NCBI RefSeq assembly: GCF_964204645.1
Contig: NC_134031.1
Coordinates: 18,721,307 to 18,785,306, forward strand
Direction: 5' to 3'
DNA: 64,000 nucleotides
Source of the DNA: Tubulanus polymorphus
Lineage: Eukaryota; Nemertea; Palaeonemertea; Tubulaniformes; Tubulanidae
Positions 37,101 to 52,100 of the stretch are shown here, piece by piece. The notes beneath the pieces were generated by a model, which had not been told where the DNA came from, did not search any database, and worked only from the letters and a program-made list of their open reading frames with translations. The number at the start of each line of letters is the position of its first letter. Position 1 is the first letter of the stretch. The position numbers were made by a program, and so were the translations under genes.

Positions 37101-40100
37101 GACATTTTTTTAGGAATAAAAACTGCCTTCCCACGAAAAAATTTAGCCAACCATAATAACCAATAAAGGTCAAAGAAATAACTGATTCTTAGCAAAAACC
37201 GAGACAAACCGACGTACTGGTTCACACGATCAATCTCTAAGGTTGTTTAACAGTTGATATTACTAATATGGTTTAACAAATAAAACTGCATTGTTACAAC
37301 ATTATTCTTAAGGATCCAGTTTTGCAGTTCCCCAAGTTTATTTCCAATGGATCAAATCATAACTCTATGGAATTGTGACCTATATCTGGTGGTTAAGTTT
37401 TTAATAATTTTCTAGCAACTGGCTCCTGGACTCCGCCAGCTTTGAAGCTGACGAACTTTTATTACGATCCTGGTCCGTTTTCCGTGACACTAATCTCTTG
37501 ATTTACTTCTAACCACTTATAAACCATACAGACCGCACTTAATGATCATTCACTGTTTCATACACCGGGCTTATTGAAAACACTGAATAGAGGACCTAGA
37601 TATCTAATCGGCAATAAAATTGAGGAATTGTCGTTTTACTTCGCGCGTGAAATTCATCTAAAGATGTGATTAGATTCATAAAACAGACCGGGATTCATAT
37701 CGACCAACCCGTATTAGACCTCGGGGGGGTAACCGGAATGACCGGTCGAAATCCCGAGTTCTTTAATACCGACCGACGCGTTATTTGTATAAATAGTGTA
37801 ATCTATAGCGGTGGATTGTATATTCAGCAAGTCACGCGAAAACGACGACGCGTTTGACGACGAAACGGTCGCGAATTCCCGGCACCCGTTTCTCCGTGTG
37901 ACGTAACAAAGACATCTCCTCGTCGACTCGTGAGATATTATTGCATTTCAAATATCCAGACAACGCCTTTTAAAAAATTCTATTAGTTTCTATTATCACG
38001 CGAGAGCGTCTCGAAAACCCTTTGAAATCGAAACTCGCTCGAAAATACCGATGACTGCCGGCTTTGTTGTCGGTCGCCGCGTCGAGTTTGTGTTCATTTA
38101 TGTGTGAAGGTATACTGAGTCATATAGCTCGTCAGAACGCCTTCATCAATGACTTCATCATAGGCTAGACCTCCCTCCCTACCCCACCACACCAAAAATA
38201 ACATTCACCAGTAGACAATCTGTACTCATAATTGATACTAGATGCCTCTACCAGTTGGCATTTACGTCAGCGATTAAGTGGTATTTCTTAAGATATATTT
38301 CTTAGTCAACCGTAAATTTCAACTTAATATCTATTCTCCGAGTGTTTTGAATTACTATCATTGTCATTTGTTTATTTCATACTCATGTAAAAGTGCACTG
38401 ATTACAAGTTGTAGCAGCGCGCCATATAAGGAAATGAATAATCATTATGATTAGTAAGTAATCACAGAGTCGCCTGATTCAATCTTAAATTGCGAGCTAG
38501 CAAATGAGCAATAATTCAGATATCAGAATTCTCTTGACCCAGTTCCACAGTCAAGAATAGAATTAGACTTCAATAATTGAAATAAACTCATTTCAATCGT
38601 TTACTTGAGACACGAGAACTTGGAATCTGATAAGAACTATGATGCAATAACCGTATTTATTACAAGTTGTTCATGACTAATCAAGTAGTTGAAATCAGCT
38701 CATTTTTTAAATATGAACTGAATACAGTTGAATGTTGACCGTATTTAACCCTTTCAGTGCGTCTACACCGCAGTGCGGTGTATAAATCAGTGATGGATTT
38801 TGCTAGTACACCGCACTGCGGTGTATTGATGTAATTAGTAATTTGTAATTATCTCTATTGAAAAATGGCAGAAAGTGTCAAACATAGTGAAATACTAGTA
38901 ACTAACACCGCGCCGCAGTGTAGACGCACTATAGTGGTATTCCCATTGTTCAACACACTAGGGTGGAATTTTTTAGAATTTTCAAATTTTCTCCAGCACT
39001 ATAGGGTATTAATTAGTCAGCGCTGAAAGGGTTAAAGGTGGAATCCTTATAAAATCAGTTGATGAGGTGCTGAGTATCTGTGTCGGTAATTCCAGACCTC
39101 GTTTGACGGACAATGAATAGAGATAGCTGTAAACTTCCCGTCAAACATCAAACGCTACTCCGGAAGAAAAGAAAAACATACGAGAGAGCCCCAAATGAGG
39201 AGTGAGGAACGAGGATTGAGGAAGGAGGTTAGCCAAGCAACGCTTCAATCAGTGTGTGCAGTGAAGCTTACGCCGTAAGACATCACAATCTCATCAATAC
39301 ATTCACGACTCGAATACTAATATATCTATCACATCTACCGCGCACAAATAATTATCATTGCTCGAAACCTTTAGAGCTAGACCTGCTAATAGCTGTATGA
39401 CTGTGAGAGCTGGTACCCTCTAAATACAGGCGACTGAAGCCATGAACCCTCAACCCACTAATAGCTGTATCACTGTAGGTCTTCAACCTCTGAACATTTT
39501 AACACAAATACCTGGGCCTTCCTTTAATTGAAAGCCACAACACACAGGGAAGAAAGTCACCATAGAAGAAAAATCCGGAAAATTAAAAGTTATACATCTG
39601 CCCGATGTTGTGAGCACCGAAGGCGCGAAGCAACCCCTGGGGGTTTTTGGGGTTTCCCCCCAAGAAAATTTTTGAAATTAAAAGCGTTTCCCTAGCACTT
39701 AAGAGCGATTGTTGTCCGGTATGCGGCGCTATTACGGCCACCGGGACCAATAAACCCTAACCCCCCTCACATTTTCTCATCGTTTTACGCTTTTCAGAAA
39801 ATGACCTTGGACTTGAAAAATCCGGAATTCTGGATAAATCCGGAAAACTTTCCTCCCTGAACACAGTCCAAATGGAGTGACAGATTACATCTCCAGCGTG
39901 CTGAGAGCCACTCGAGGAGATAATTGTGTAGCTTTCTCAGTTTCATTCAACAGAGATGATAGAAAACCTTTCTGAGCTGGGATAATACTTACAGATTGTC
40001 CTTTTCTGTTATGAAATGTGATCCAATCTGTGTGTTTTTCACGTTTATATCGTAATAAATACTGCTCCGTATACTCTTGCCCCTGAAAAATACGAAATAA

Positions 40101-43100
40101 CAAAAAATCTCTTTAAATACATCTCGAAATAACCTTAAAAAACTTCTTCGATCGACACTGTCAGCAAACACTTCAATCTTTACATAGGTTTATAATAGCT
40201 GCTGATTCTAGGGCCCACCCAGTTCCAAAAAATGTTTATTTGATTCAATTTCTTCCCGAGTTCGGTATATTTGAAATGGAGGAGTCAAACCATTCGATAT
40301 TTAACTGGGTCCTCCGACAACCTTTACTCAATAAAACATACATCTAAGTCATTCACTGCGATATATAAGAAGTGATCAATTAGTGACCTTCCTCGTTAAT
40401 GAAACAAATTTATTCTCAACGCACCATTGTGCTAAATGTCTCGAAAAATACTCATCACGCTAACGACCTCGGAGAGGCGCCCGGGTTCCCGATGGGGCAG
40501 TTATGTCCGGTGTTCGTAGATGAGACACGAGTCCAAACATTCACCCGGGGACCAGTACGCATCAGCCCGGGGACCAGTACGCTCACGTGGGGACATCTCT
40601 ACAGTGATAAACACAGTCTCACGGGCGATATACCGAACCAACTCGTCTCCGCTCAACGATTAAAAACAATCAGAGATGAATTTCAACATCACGCGATGAT
40701 TGCTGCTGCTGCTGCTTAATAAATAGAAACACGTCTTCTTTAACCCTTTACATCCGCAGTGCGCCTAGAAACCTGTTATTACAAGTTTTCAAACGTGAAA
40801 TTGGTGTACTCTTCCTAGCAGGGTCACATCAATTCACATTTTTTCATCACTTCCTCACAATTGGTTTTTCACATTTTTCACCGGGATCTTTCACATTTTT
40901 AACATACATTTTCGGATATTTTTCACGCCAAAATACAATATCACGGTTTTTCATGGTTTCTAGAAGATTTCCATTTTTCGTCACAATCTTTTACATTTTT
41001 CACATCAACCCGACCATTGTCCTCGTGAAGTTCTAATTTGATACGCGGCTGAATTTCTCGGCCAGTAAAGGGTTAACGAGAGATCAAAGCGATTGAGGGG
41101 TGACATCACCGGAGACATTGATCTAACGACGCCGGCAAGATAACAGAGATGAGAGGATGCTAATTAGTCTCAGCAGCAGCAGCAGTCGTCGTCTACGATC
41201 AATTGAAATACATTACAAATTCATTTACGCTTTAAAAATTGAAAATAAAAACTGAATTTGAAATCAAAGGCTTCGACTGATTATCGGTTTTAAATTCTCG
41301 CTGATGGATTTCGATCTTATTTCCATTTGAATGATTTTCATCTTGTCTCTAATGAGACTATCCAGATCTCCCACCAGATGGCGCGTCAATCAGTTAGTCA
41401 GTCAGTCGTACTTTCATTTCAATCTATTTCACCATTATTTTAGCCTTCTACCGTATATTCACAATTCAGTCAAAATTTGATTTTAGCCAAATTTGGGATG
41501 AAATTGCCAAGACCTACTTCACACTAGTGCCACCTAGTGTCACAGTAGCGCCACCTTGCTAGCACAGTAATAATGATCGCAACCCAAAGTAAATTTTGTT
41601 CATATAAATTCTTTCCTCAAGGGTTGTTTATGTACATGAATGTAATTATCATACTCATAGAGGATGGTCACAATTACTCGAGGAATTTCATATCGGAGAG
41701 ACAGAGAGAGAGAACGAGAGCTGGGAATTAATTAAACATGATCTAGAATTACACAGAATCATCGTAGAATTGAAATCTTATCCGATTCATATGATTTCTT
41801 TGATTTGTATTTTAGAACTCGGAACGCGTTCATTAAGGCTTCGTAGGGTTTATTTAGAGATGATCCATCGCAGTAACACTGTAGTGATGAATTATACCTG
41901 ACCTGATTTCAATTTTACCCCGTGTCATTCTAAACCTGAAACTTTAGAGACGAAACCATAACTCGGATCTATCCAGTCGAATGTCCCTGTCATCAGTTCC
42001 ACCGTCCTGGACAATAATTCAACTTCCAAGTTGCGTTATTATGATCCTTCATCACATCACCTCAACCCTCGATATATTGCAATCATCAGTTTTATAGATA
42101 TTTCTAATTATCAATGACAAATTACGCTGGAATCAAGCTCTCCCTCCTTTCTCCCTCCTCTCTCTCACTCACTCTCTTTTCCCCCTTTCTTGTCTCCCTC
42201 TCTTCTCTCTTCCGCTCTCTTCTTTTTCTCTTCTCCTTCCTCTCCTCCTCTCCCTCTCCTCTCTTCCTCTGACTCCCTATTTCTCTTCTTTTCTTTCCGA
42301 TCTCTCTCTCTCTTTCCTCTCCCTTTCATCTTACTCTCTTTTTCTCTTTTCTTCTCTTTCCTCTTCCCCCTCATCTCTCTCCTATGTTTATCTCTTCTCA
42401 TCTCTCAACTCTCTCCCTCTCTCTCTTCCTCATTCTTTCCTCTCTCATTTCCCAGTACGAGACTAATTCGTGTTAAGCCTCATTAATTTTTCTATGACGG
42501 TTATAGTTGGCCAAATTTGTAGCGATTGAGGGGAATGAGTGAGGTGAATGAGGGTTCCTCATGAGTGTATATTGACACTCCTCAGCGCGTAGCTCACTTA
42601 TACTGCAATGCTACTCGTATGTACATGATTATTCTTTGATGTCTTCGATGGTGCCGATGTTGCCATAGTTACCATATATATTAACAGCATTCTTTTTCTG
42701 TTTGCTCTGTTGGTCTCGCGGCGTCGGGCACGGCACCGCACGGCACGGACTCAAATGGACATTTATTTCGCGACGTGGCAGCGATGAGTGATGCTATTTT
42801 ACAGCGGGGGAATTTTTGCCGACATACTCCACGACGATGTGTCCCGTGTTTCTCCTGCGAGATGTACCCTGGATCGCTAATCTCTAGATTATAGAATTAA
42901 CAGATATCGCTTCGGTCTTAAAGGCTTAAAACGAAACGGTCGTAAACAATTTCGAGTTTCTAATCTCAAAATCATTAAAAACAACGACACAACTATCTGT
43001 TCAAAACATTGAACAAACTACCCTCACTATACATCGCTTCTATGGCATGTGAGTATGTTTACATTTTGCTTGAGGGTTTTATTTTATTTCTATGAAATAA

Positions 43101-46100
43101 ATTCGAATGAATTGATGTCGAACAAAGTTTTTACAGATGCCTTGATTTTACCCTGATCTGTTAGAACCCTGGTCGTAGCGAACTGTGGCATTATAGCTTA
43201 CTGTGGCAAGCAGGGATATCTGAGGATATCAGTCTAATCTGAGGTGAATTTAGTGAAATATGCCCAATTCTGAGTACCCTTTCAAGTATAGTACTCGGAT
43301 CATTTATACAAGGGTATGCTCAATTTTGGGTAATGTAATAGCCTTACCACGCTCAAGAGCTTGGTAACCCCGAGCAAAGCCAAGAAAACAAAATGGCCGC
43401 CACTCATTTGAAGTTCAACCATGTTTGTTGTAATGAAAATCAACACATCTCATTTATCCGCAAAGGATACTCAAAATTGCGTACCCTATACTCATCAAGT
43501 ACCATACCCAGAATTGGGTATATTTCCATAAATTTGACTTTGGTAAATATCTACTGTAGCCTAACAGTGGCAAGTGGATATTCTAATGTGTAGAAGTGAC
43601 TGTTGTTACCTGGCCATTGCCGAAACGGCCCTGTGTTTCGACCATCGTGATCACCATCAATCGACCTAAATCAATTTCAAGCCATTCTTCCGACTTGACG
43701 TCTATCGTCGGTTTCGGGCACCAGGCGCCGCCGTTAATCTCCGTGCGAATTCTGAAATTATAAAAACATCGAGAATATTGTTAGAAATGAAATTCAGATC
43801 CCAGTTTTACAATCGTGACTCAAATCTAAAAGTGGTCGTAAATCGTAATAACCAAAACGAGCTTAGACTGGTCTCAAATTGTAAGATTGGCTGTAGAATG
43901 AAAATGAGCTTTGTGGACTGGTGAGTTTAGACTGAGTTAGTTTTACTAGAATAGACTGGTTTAATCTAAGCCTTAACTGGGCTACAACTGGCCCCTGAAC
44001 TTTCTGGATTCAGTTGAACAGTAGCGTGAGGCTTACTAGGAGCGGCTGAAAGAAATTGATTAAATTCAGGCTTAAGTGATTTGAATATTGGATATTTTTA
44101 TGTATTATGTTTTATCCCATGATGTATACTGATGCTCGAACAGATTTTTTAGACTTCAAGACGGGCGGGGAACGCATCAAGATTCCTACTCGAGGATGAT
44201 GTAAGCAAACATTATTGTTGACACTGGAAAACATTAGCCCAGTTTGACAGGACATCCGGCTGTATTTCTACTACAAATAGATCGGCGCGCCGTTGGATAA
44301 TTCTACGGAGACCCGACACACAGTGGCTCGATCTCAGATACCAGTCAGGAAATACACACCGGAAACTCCAGCTATTGCTGTTAGATACGAGATAAGCTAC
44401 CACGACTGAAAACAACTTCCGTGCATCGTCGTCAAAGTGAATCGAACCTCATTCATGAAATAACCTAATAAAACTGGTCTTTGTTTCGTGTTGATTCGAC
44501 TTCAAGGTTTTCGTTTATTCATCGTGTAGATTATTGGCAAATTGATATTTTCATCGATGATTTAGCGGAGACTCGAGATAAAGCTTAGCTCGACTACACT
44601 TAGAGGTCAGTTGCTTCAAATTGATGAAAAACCCATTTCAAAAACAGGATTGATGAGAGACCAGTGTATGACTGACTGACTGAATGCTATCGTCATGACC
44701 CTGGATCGATGAGAACCCAGTGAAACACTGACTGCTAACAAACACTTTTTAACCAGAGCCCAATACTGATGAAATACTAACTCATATCAATCTGATCAGT
44801 CTCAGTGACGAGTAGGTGATGTGTTAGCAGGAATCATCAATATTTTGCACCCATTCAGAGCAAACATGACACTGAAGTGCCTTCCCGTGAAAATATAGGT
44901 AACAGGAAACTATGTTCCGCAGTAAATACATTATTAAATATTTAACTACACTTGACATCTTCATGAGGTATCACTTAGCAACTGTAACTAGCAAGCTGCA
45001 TCTATGCATCAATTCTCTCTATATTTGTTCAATTATCAGTTCTATCATATCCTATATTTGTAGAAAATCTAGTTGAAATGTTTCTAGGACGAGCAGTGTA
45101 ACTGTGGACAGTCAGCGAACTGAGGGCGTTTCGGCGAACTGAGGGCGTTTCGGCGACTCGAGTTCAAATATGCCGAGCACGATCACGTTTTGCGTCGTAT
45201 TACCATCATAATTCACCAGATGGCGTTGACAGGGATACTCGATACTCATCGTAGAGATGATTGGAAACTGTCAATTACATCGAAAATAAACGCGCGAATC
45301 CGTCATATATAATGATATATCGGTGATATCATAAAAACCTAGCTCTCTATCTCTCTCTCTCTCTCCGCGCTTGGTCCATGAGTCCGAACTCTACACTCAA
45401 TTATTCTACGGTTTATTATCAGCGCTCATGCGGTTATTAGCTTTTTGTCGCGGTATTTTTCGCGATGTCGGCTGCGAATACGGACAGGTAAACGTCGACC
45501 GATTGATCGAGACGCAGGATTTCAGTGAGGTGCGAGATGGAAATCGCTGGACCATAAAATCAACAGAAACCAATCATCCCCCCAACTCAATCAAAATTAA
45601 GTTCATTTTCAACTAAATTTTACCTTTTTTAAGCTTTTTAACGTTTTTTCTGCAAATTTTATAAATCTTGTCTGTTGATAAGGATAGATTTCAATTGAAT
45701 CTGAGAAGAAATCATCGTTGTCGAAATATATACTAGCGCCACCTGGTAGATCCTCACTTGCGTCATCATTGTTCGTCACCTTTACGGAAAGGTTACTGGA
45801 ACGCCTGACCCCAAGAAACCGGACACCGAAACAGAATATACCGAGATTCGGATTATAACATTTTGTTCTTAAAAATACGATACGCAATTTCAGCAGTTCT
45901 AAAAAAACAAGCTCCGTTCATTAAATCGATAGTTATTTCCTTCGATGTCTTGAACGTCGAACAGTCAATGAATGAACGCTATACAAATCGGTTTGTAACA
46001 TACGTAAATCAGAGGTATTTATCTCGTAACGCTCGCAGCACGCACCGAGTATCGAAATACTGGTAAAAAAAACTGTCGATATCACGAGAAAAACCCAGTG

Positions 46101-49100
46101 TGAAACACGACAATTCACTGTGTGCAGTATCATAATACTGTATTCATCAGAGAGGGGGGAGAGAAAAGGGGGAGAGAGAAAGAGGAGGGAGAGGGAGAGA
46201 GAGTCTGGTAAATAGTGAATACAATCAGTTCGCCTTTAGGGGGTTCCATTGATCAGGAACATTTCTCTCAATTGATAATAGAATAAATGTACATATATAT
46301 ATATGCTATGTATTAGGTATGGCGGCAATTACATCAAATATGCATAGTTCAGGCTACTGACTACACATGAATGTCGACTAGACTAGTGACTACACATGAA
46401 TGTCGACTAGACTAGTGACTACACATGAATGTCGACTAGACTAGTGACTACACATGAATGTCGACTAGACTAGTGACTACACATGAATGTCGACTAGACT
46501 AGTGACTACACATGAATGTCGACTAGACTAGTGACTACACATGAATGTCGACTAGACTAGTGACTACACATGAATGTCGACTAGACTAGTGACTACACAT
46601 GAATGTCGACTAGACTAGTGACTACACATGAATGTCGACTACACTAGTGACTACACATGAATGTCGACTAGACTAGTGACTACACATGAATGTCGACTAC
46701 ACTAGTGACTACACATGAATGTCGACTAGACTAGTGACTACACATGAATGTCGACTAGACTAGTGACTACACATGAATGTCGACTAGACTAGTGACTACA
46801 CATGAATGTCGACTAGACTAGTGACTACACATGAATGTCGACTACACTAGTGACTACACATGAATGTCGACTACACTAGTGACTACACATGAATGTCGAC
46901 TAGACTAGTGACTACACATGAATGTCGACTAGACTAGTGACTACACATAAATGTCAACTAGACTAGTGACTACACATGAATGTCGACTAGACTAGTGACT
47001 ACACATGAATGTCGACTAGACTAGTGACTACATAAGAGTCGACTCACTAGAATACTAGAACAGTAAAGAAGAGTCAATCAATGGCTGAATAATATCATTG
47101 CTGACTACACGAGTAACCTCAATGATTGCAAATGTTGGTTTTTTAATGTACAGGGGTTGAATATTTGAATATTGGACTCTACGCGCTAGACATCGATTTG
47201 GAGTCAATTTACTGGCTGTAGGAGTCAAATAATCGTGCAAGGTAGAATTCATTGCCTTCAGGATCCGGTCCCACAGTTGTGGGTTAGAGTTAACTCTGAG
47301 TTAAGATTAGTTCATTTTCGATGTTTTAACTCGGGGTCAAATCTTAACTGACAACTGTGGAACTGGGTCCAGGAGTCATATACAGATGATAGTCAACTGA
47401 CTACACCGAATACACACTGCGAGACATCAATATACGAAAAGATGCCTCCACACCTAGCGGTTTACGATTACCAGTAACCGGCAAATAATTTCCATCTAAA
47501 ATAACAAATTGACTAATAATATATAAACTAGGGGCTAATCTTCCCATCAGTGAAACGAGATACCACTTCCATTATTTAGAACAAGACTTCACTCAGCATT
47601 CATAACTCAATAGTCAAAGAGTCTATGATTAGCGCCAATTACTAAATGATTTTAACATTATTTGATAATGGTGATTCATACGTAAAAGAGCTCTCGCCGA
47701 AAAAACTTCCCCCTGATTTCTAATTGTTATCGCCGACGGCAACGCGAGATCAGGCGGAACTGCGTCGGTAAATAGCTGAACTTTCCTGACGACTAGTTCA
47801 ACGAATTTACGTCAATTTAAAAATGTCCACGGGGACCGGCGGAAAATTGGTGCGAACGAAAACCTAATTACATCAATTGTCGGCAACAAGTTCGCAGAAA
47901 GTGACTCCGAGAATTCTGAACACGTTGTTAAAATATCGTCGTACTTCAATTTCTGCTAGAAATCTCAGCTTTATCTAGAAACTGACCTTGAGACTTCGGA
48001 TTATCTTAGAACTCATTACAGTGGAACTGGATCCATAACCAAATCAAACCCACGCAACTGTGGATCTGGATCCAGAGTTAAATTAAACCCACGCAACTGT
48101 GTATCTGCATCTAGAGTCAAACCCACACAACGATGGAACTGGGTCCAGAGTCAAGTCAAACCCACACCACTGTGGAACTGGATCCCGAGTCAAATTAAAC
48201 CCACACAACTGTGGAACTGGATCCAGAGTTAAATCAAACCCACACAACTGTGGATCTGGATCTTGAGTCAAATTGAACCCACACTGCGGAACTAGGTCAG
48301 ATACATCGATGGCAAGTATTTAGATTATTCAACGAGACTCTTGTACAATTGTTGGTTTAATGATGAACATGTAGTTTTTGCCGTTGGCGCTGCCGAGTCT
48401 GGGCAGAATTCATGATTTCCCAAGTCACTAATTACGCAACTGTCTTACAGGCTGCGAGCCTCTTCACCACAACTCATCGCGTAACAAATTGATTGAAGTA
48501 AAGAGTAAAAGAGCGGAGTCAAGGCGAAGAATTTTTTCCCGATCTCATAAGTGGTCACTGCGCACGGAACAGAAACGAGCGCCGGTTTCATGCGGACACT
48601 AGCTTATCTTCGCTTAGAAAATGAGACCAAAACATAGAGAAGAGAGAAGAAAAATCGGAGTTGAGAAAAAGAACACACGAAAAAAACCGAATGTGCATTT
48701 TAGACGATAGATCCGAGCACAGACAGATTCGAGAAGATGGATTTGCTGAAAGCTGTCAGTTTCAGATCCTAACGTTGACTGTAATCTGATGCATTATTAT
48801 TAATAGGATTCAGCGACTCGTACGTACATTAACAGCGGATCGATGGCGCCACTGTATGACAGCCGTTGAAACAGTTTCTATCGTAAAAATCATTCAAATT
48901 GCGAGTTGATCACACTTCAGTTTTATCGGCGAATTTGACAAGTCTGTCGCTTCGAGTCGAAATCGAAAATATATACGGCATCGGTTTTTTATATAGTCTG
49001 CTACAAGAGGACGAAATATCTCCACAACTACGCCTGCAGGTGACTAGAAACTGGTCATTGGAAAAGTAGTCATCTCTATTTTGGTTCCGAACACGCAACA

Positions 49101-52100
49101 CTGGCTAGCCCACCAGATGGCGTGATGAGCAATAGGGTGTCCATTGTCAAAATTACTTCATTGTCAATGAACTTTGAACTGGATTCAAAGATTTCAGAAT
49201 CCATAGAATGCTTGATTGCCACAGTAGCACTGCGGGTACCCCATTATTAAGTAATCAACACAAGAGTTTTACAGTATAACCATATATTCTGGAGAATTCA
49301 TCCAAGGATGTTCATAGTTTAGAGCTAGAAACCCCTGGAGTAATCCAGCACATACCAGCAAGTGGGGTAGAGGATTATGTGGTGCTGAAGTGGAGAGTTG
49401 ATATCACTGATAACATTGATCACCACACTATCTCCACAACTGACCGGAATGTATTAACATTTAAACCGAATAGTGATTTATCATCTGCGAGGATTATCTC
49501 TGATAGAAATGATAGTTGACAGCGACTCAGTGATATAGAGATAGAGAGAGAGGGTCTCACACGCAAGAAACATAGATATTTAATCACTATAAAGATTGAT
49601 GTTGGTATCTGATGACACCAGTTGCTCAGTGACGAAAAATATGATCTTTGTCAAGATGATGAATCGATCAATTAGGAGACTGAAATACTGAGAAGCACTA
49701 GCCGGTGGCTCCATATATACACCGCAAGGGAGTGTAGCTCCAGTGGGTGGCTCCATATGAACAACTCATGTGAGTTTAGCTCTAGTAGGTGGCTTCACAT
49801 GAACAGCTCGAGTGAGTGCAGCTCCAAGGGGTGGCTCCACATGAACAGCTCAAGTGAGTGCAGCTCCAAGGGGTGGCTCCACACGAACAGCTCAAGTGAG
49901 TGGCTCCACCGCATGAGCAGCACCAGCGGATGGCTCCATATGATCTTCCTATTGACTCGACTGAATGAGAACCACTTTTATATAACTACGTCAAACAGAG
50001 CTGAACAAACTGTAAACGCAGCGAGATCCATTCAAACGACGTCTGCCCTTCACAATATCGGCTTTTTCAAAAAATCATTATCACAGTTTTATTTTCCATG
50101 TACTGCAATATAATGACTGAAGTTTGGGTTGTTTAATGCAGACACCCCCCACTCTCCACTCAAATATGAGCCTGCCATATTCCTGCCTGGGAGGGACTAA
50201 CGTGGTTATTTACCGATAGGTGGCAGGATTTGAAAAGATTCTCATTTCTAACTACAGGTGGTTGAGACGAGTCTAGACTTCGCTCTGAGACCAAAAAAGG
50301 CGGATTTCAATGATTTTTCAACGATTGTCATGGAATATAAAATATCATCGGTTAGCGACATTTCACGGCGGGTAAATTAAATCAAATACGTTGAGTAGTC
50401 ATCAAGCTAACGATATCAGAGTGAGAATGATTGGATTTCGGGGTAAGCTCGTCAGCGACGAGAGAGAGCGCCGAGATGTGCACATCGTAAATGATGTCTT
50501 TTACATCTCATCGTTATTGATGCCAATATCCGCAGGGATTCAGAGAGAGGAGAAAGTGAGAGAGAGGAGAGAGAGGAGAGGGAGAGATAGGAGAGAGTGA
50601 GAGGAGAGGAGAGAGAGGATAGGTAGGAGAGAGGAGAGAGAGGAGAGATAGGAGGGAGAGAGGGAGAGAGGAGAGATAGGAGAGAAGAGAGGAGAGAAGA
50701 AAGAGGAGAGTGATGATAGGTAGGAGAGAGGATAGGTAGGAGAGAGGATAGGTAGGAGAGAGGAGAGATAGGAGAGAGGGAGAGAGAGGAGAGATAGGAG
50801 AGAAGAGAGGAGAGGAGATAGAGAGAGGGAGAGAGGAGAGAGAATTGAATTCTTGTACAAGTAAGATTGTATTTCAGAAATCAGACAAAGACAGAACGAG
50901 TACGGAATACTAAGTTTATTGATAACTAACATAACACGTGAACCTTCAACAGCTCTCAGATGGAAGCACACACGAGAAAACCGAAGATTTGAGCATTTAA
51001 ACTTAGAGAATGAGAAAAGATGCATGGCAGAAATACTGAGTCAATGAAACCAGACCGTCCCACTAACTCGAGGCCTGGTTCATTGATTCGAAACGTACCG
51101 TGTAAATAGATGATTTTATGAATTGAAGCTTCGTGGTATCTCTCAATTATTGTATACTTAGTTATTGTCAATAGCCTGTGTATAGATAATGGCGAATAAA
51201 ATGAGTTGTGAAGAGTCTGGGGGGCGACAGGAAGCTGAGTCAGTAAACTGTAATTACAGGTGTCACAATAAAGAGGTGTCAGAAATGTTGTTCACACGTG
51301 ATTCCGATGGTGCTTCATAACATCGAGCAAAAACATGACCACAACATAATATAACAAGCCACCACAGTTGAAACAACTGAGTCATCCCTCACACTAGAGC
51401 GAGAGAGAGAGAGAGATGGAGGGGAGAGAACTACCGAGCTGAATATTAAATAACCACTTGACTACAAGGTCGGTTTGACTGCTTTTAGGTGATAATTCAA
51501 CTTGTATAGAAGTGCGACTAATTTACTGACAACTGTGGAACATAGTCATCAATTCAATTCAAATATGGTCCTAAATCGTGCTATATGATGTTAGATCGAT
51601 TATACAACCAGACTGCGGCTTAGACTGGTCTTCAATCTAAGCCTGACATCGCGGCTGAGTCCAGAGTCCTGAGTGCTGAGTACCTTGGATCCGGTAGATG
51701 ATGAACCTATCTTTATGCGGGTCATCGAGGATGGAAGCCCTGCATTCACTGATATTAGGTGCCTCAGACCAGTTACATCTAACGTTTATTCCTCTGAAAC
51801 TCATTATCAAACACCTCCATCTATAACTGAGTCGTTTCATGAGAGATGTTTCTTCCTGCATCGATTAAAACTCTTATGATCTGAAGACATCATAAATCGT
51901 CGCTATAATTATTAACGAAACGTGGATCAAACTCCGACCGAATGTGGATCAAACGAAATCATCTTTTTCCACTCGTAATAAAACGACGTCAGCGTTGGTA
52001 GTTGAACCCGGATCTCGGGGTCGACGGGACCGCCGAGTTGAACCGGAATCTCGGGGTCGCCGGGCCGAGATATCTCACAGAATCAACTTTACATCAAAGA

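Larger units (their letters stand above)
35055..39992 (-). other. DDR intron with MITEs
   Basis: 4.9 kb. It holds the TTAA-flanked MITE at 38749-39031 and a CCGG-rich dispersed repeat at about 39571-39855. No exon recognised. Confidence 0.8.
40083..43609 (-). other. DDR intron with a second piggyBac-like MITE
   Basis: 3.5 kb. It holds the MITE at 40744-41072, short CAG/CTG runs (40702-40717, 41171-41185), a pyrimidine tract (42139-42452) and a partly inverted repeat at about 43180-43590. Confidence 0.8.

Noticed and set aside
40399-40719. 106-codon GC-richer plus-strand frame in a DDR intron
   Set aside because: It contains a small internal duplication (GGGGACCAGTACGC) and an Ala run from CTG repeats. 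No family is recognised.
42165-42486. Arg/Glu-rich and Ser/Leu-rich frames over the pyrimidine tract
   Set aside because: Low-complexity translation of a simple-sequence tract.
46355-47034. Possible CRISPR array (29-bp repeats)
   Set aside because: Units are contiguous with no spacers, and the surrounding genes are animal genes with introns. It is a minisatellite.
50540-51025. 161-codon Ser/Leu-rich minus-strand frame
   Set aside because: It mainly translates the GA-rich tract; not a gene.
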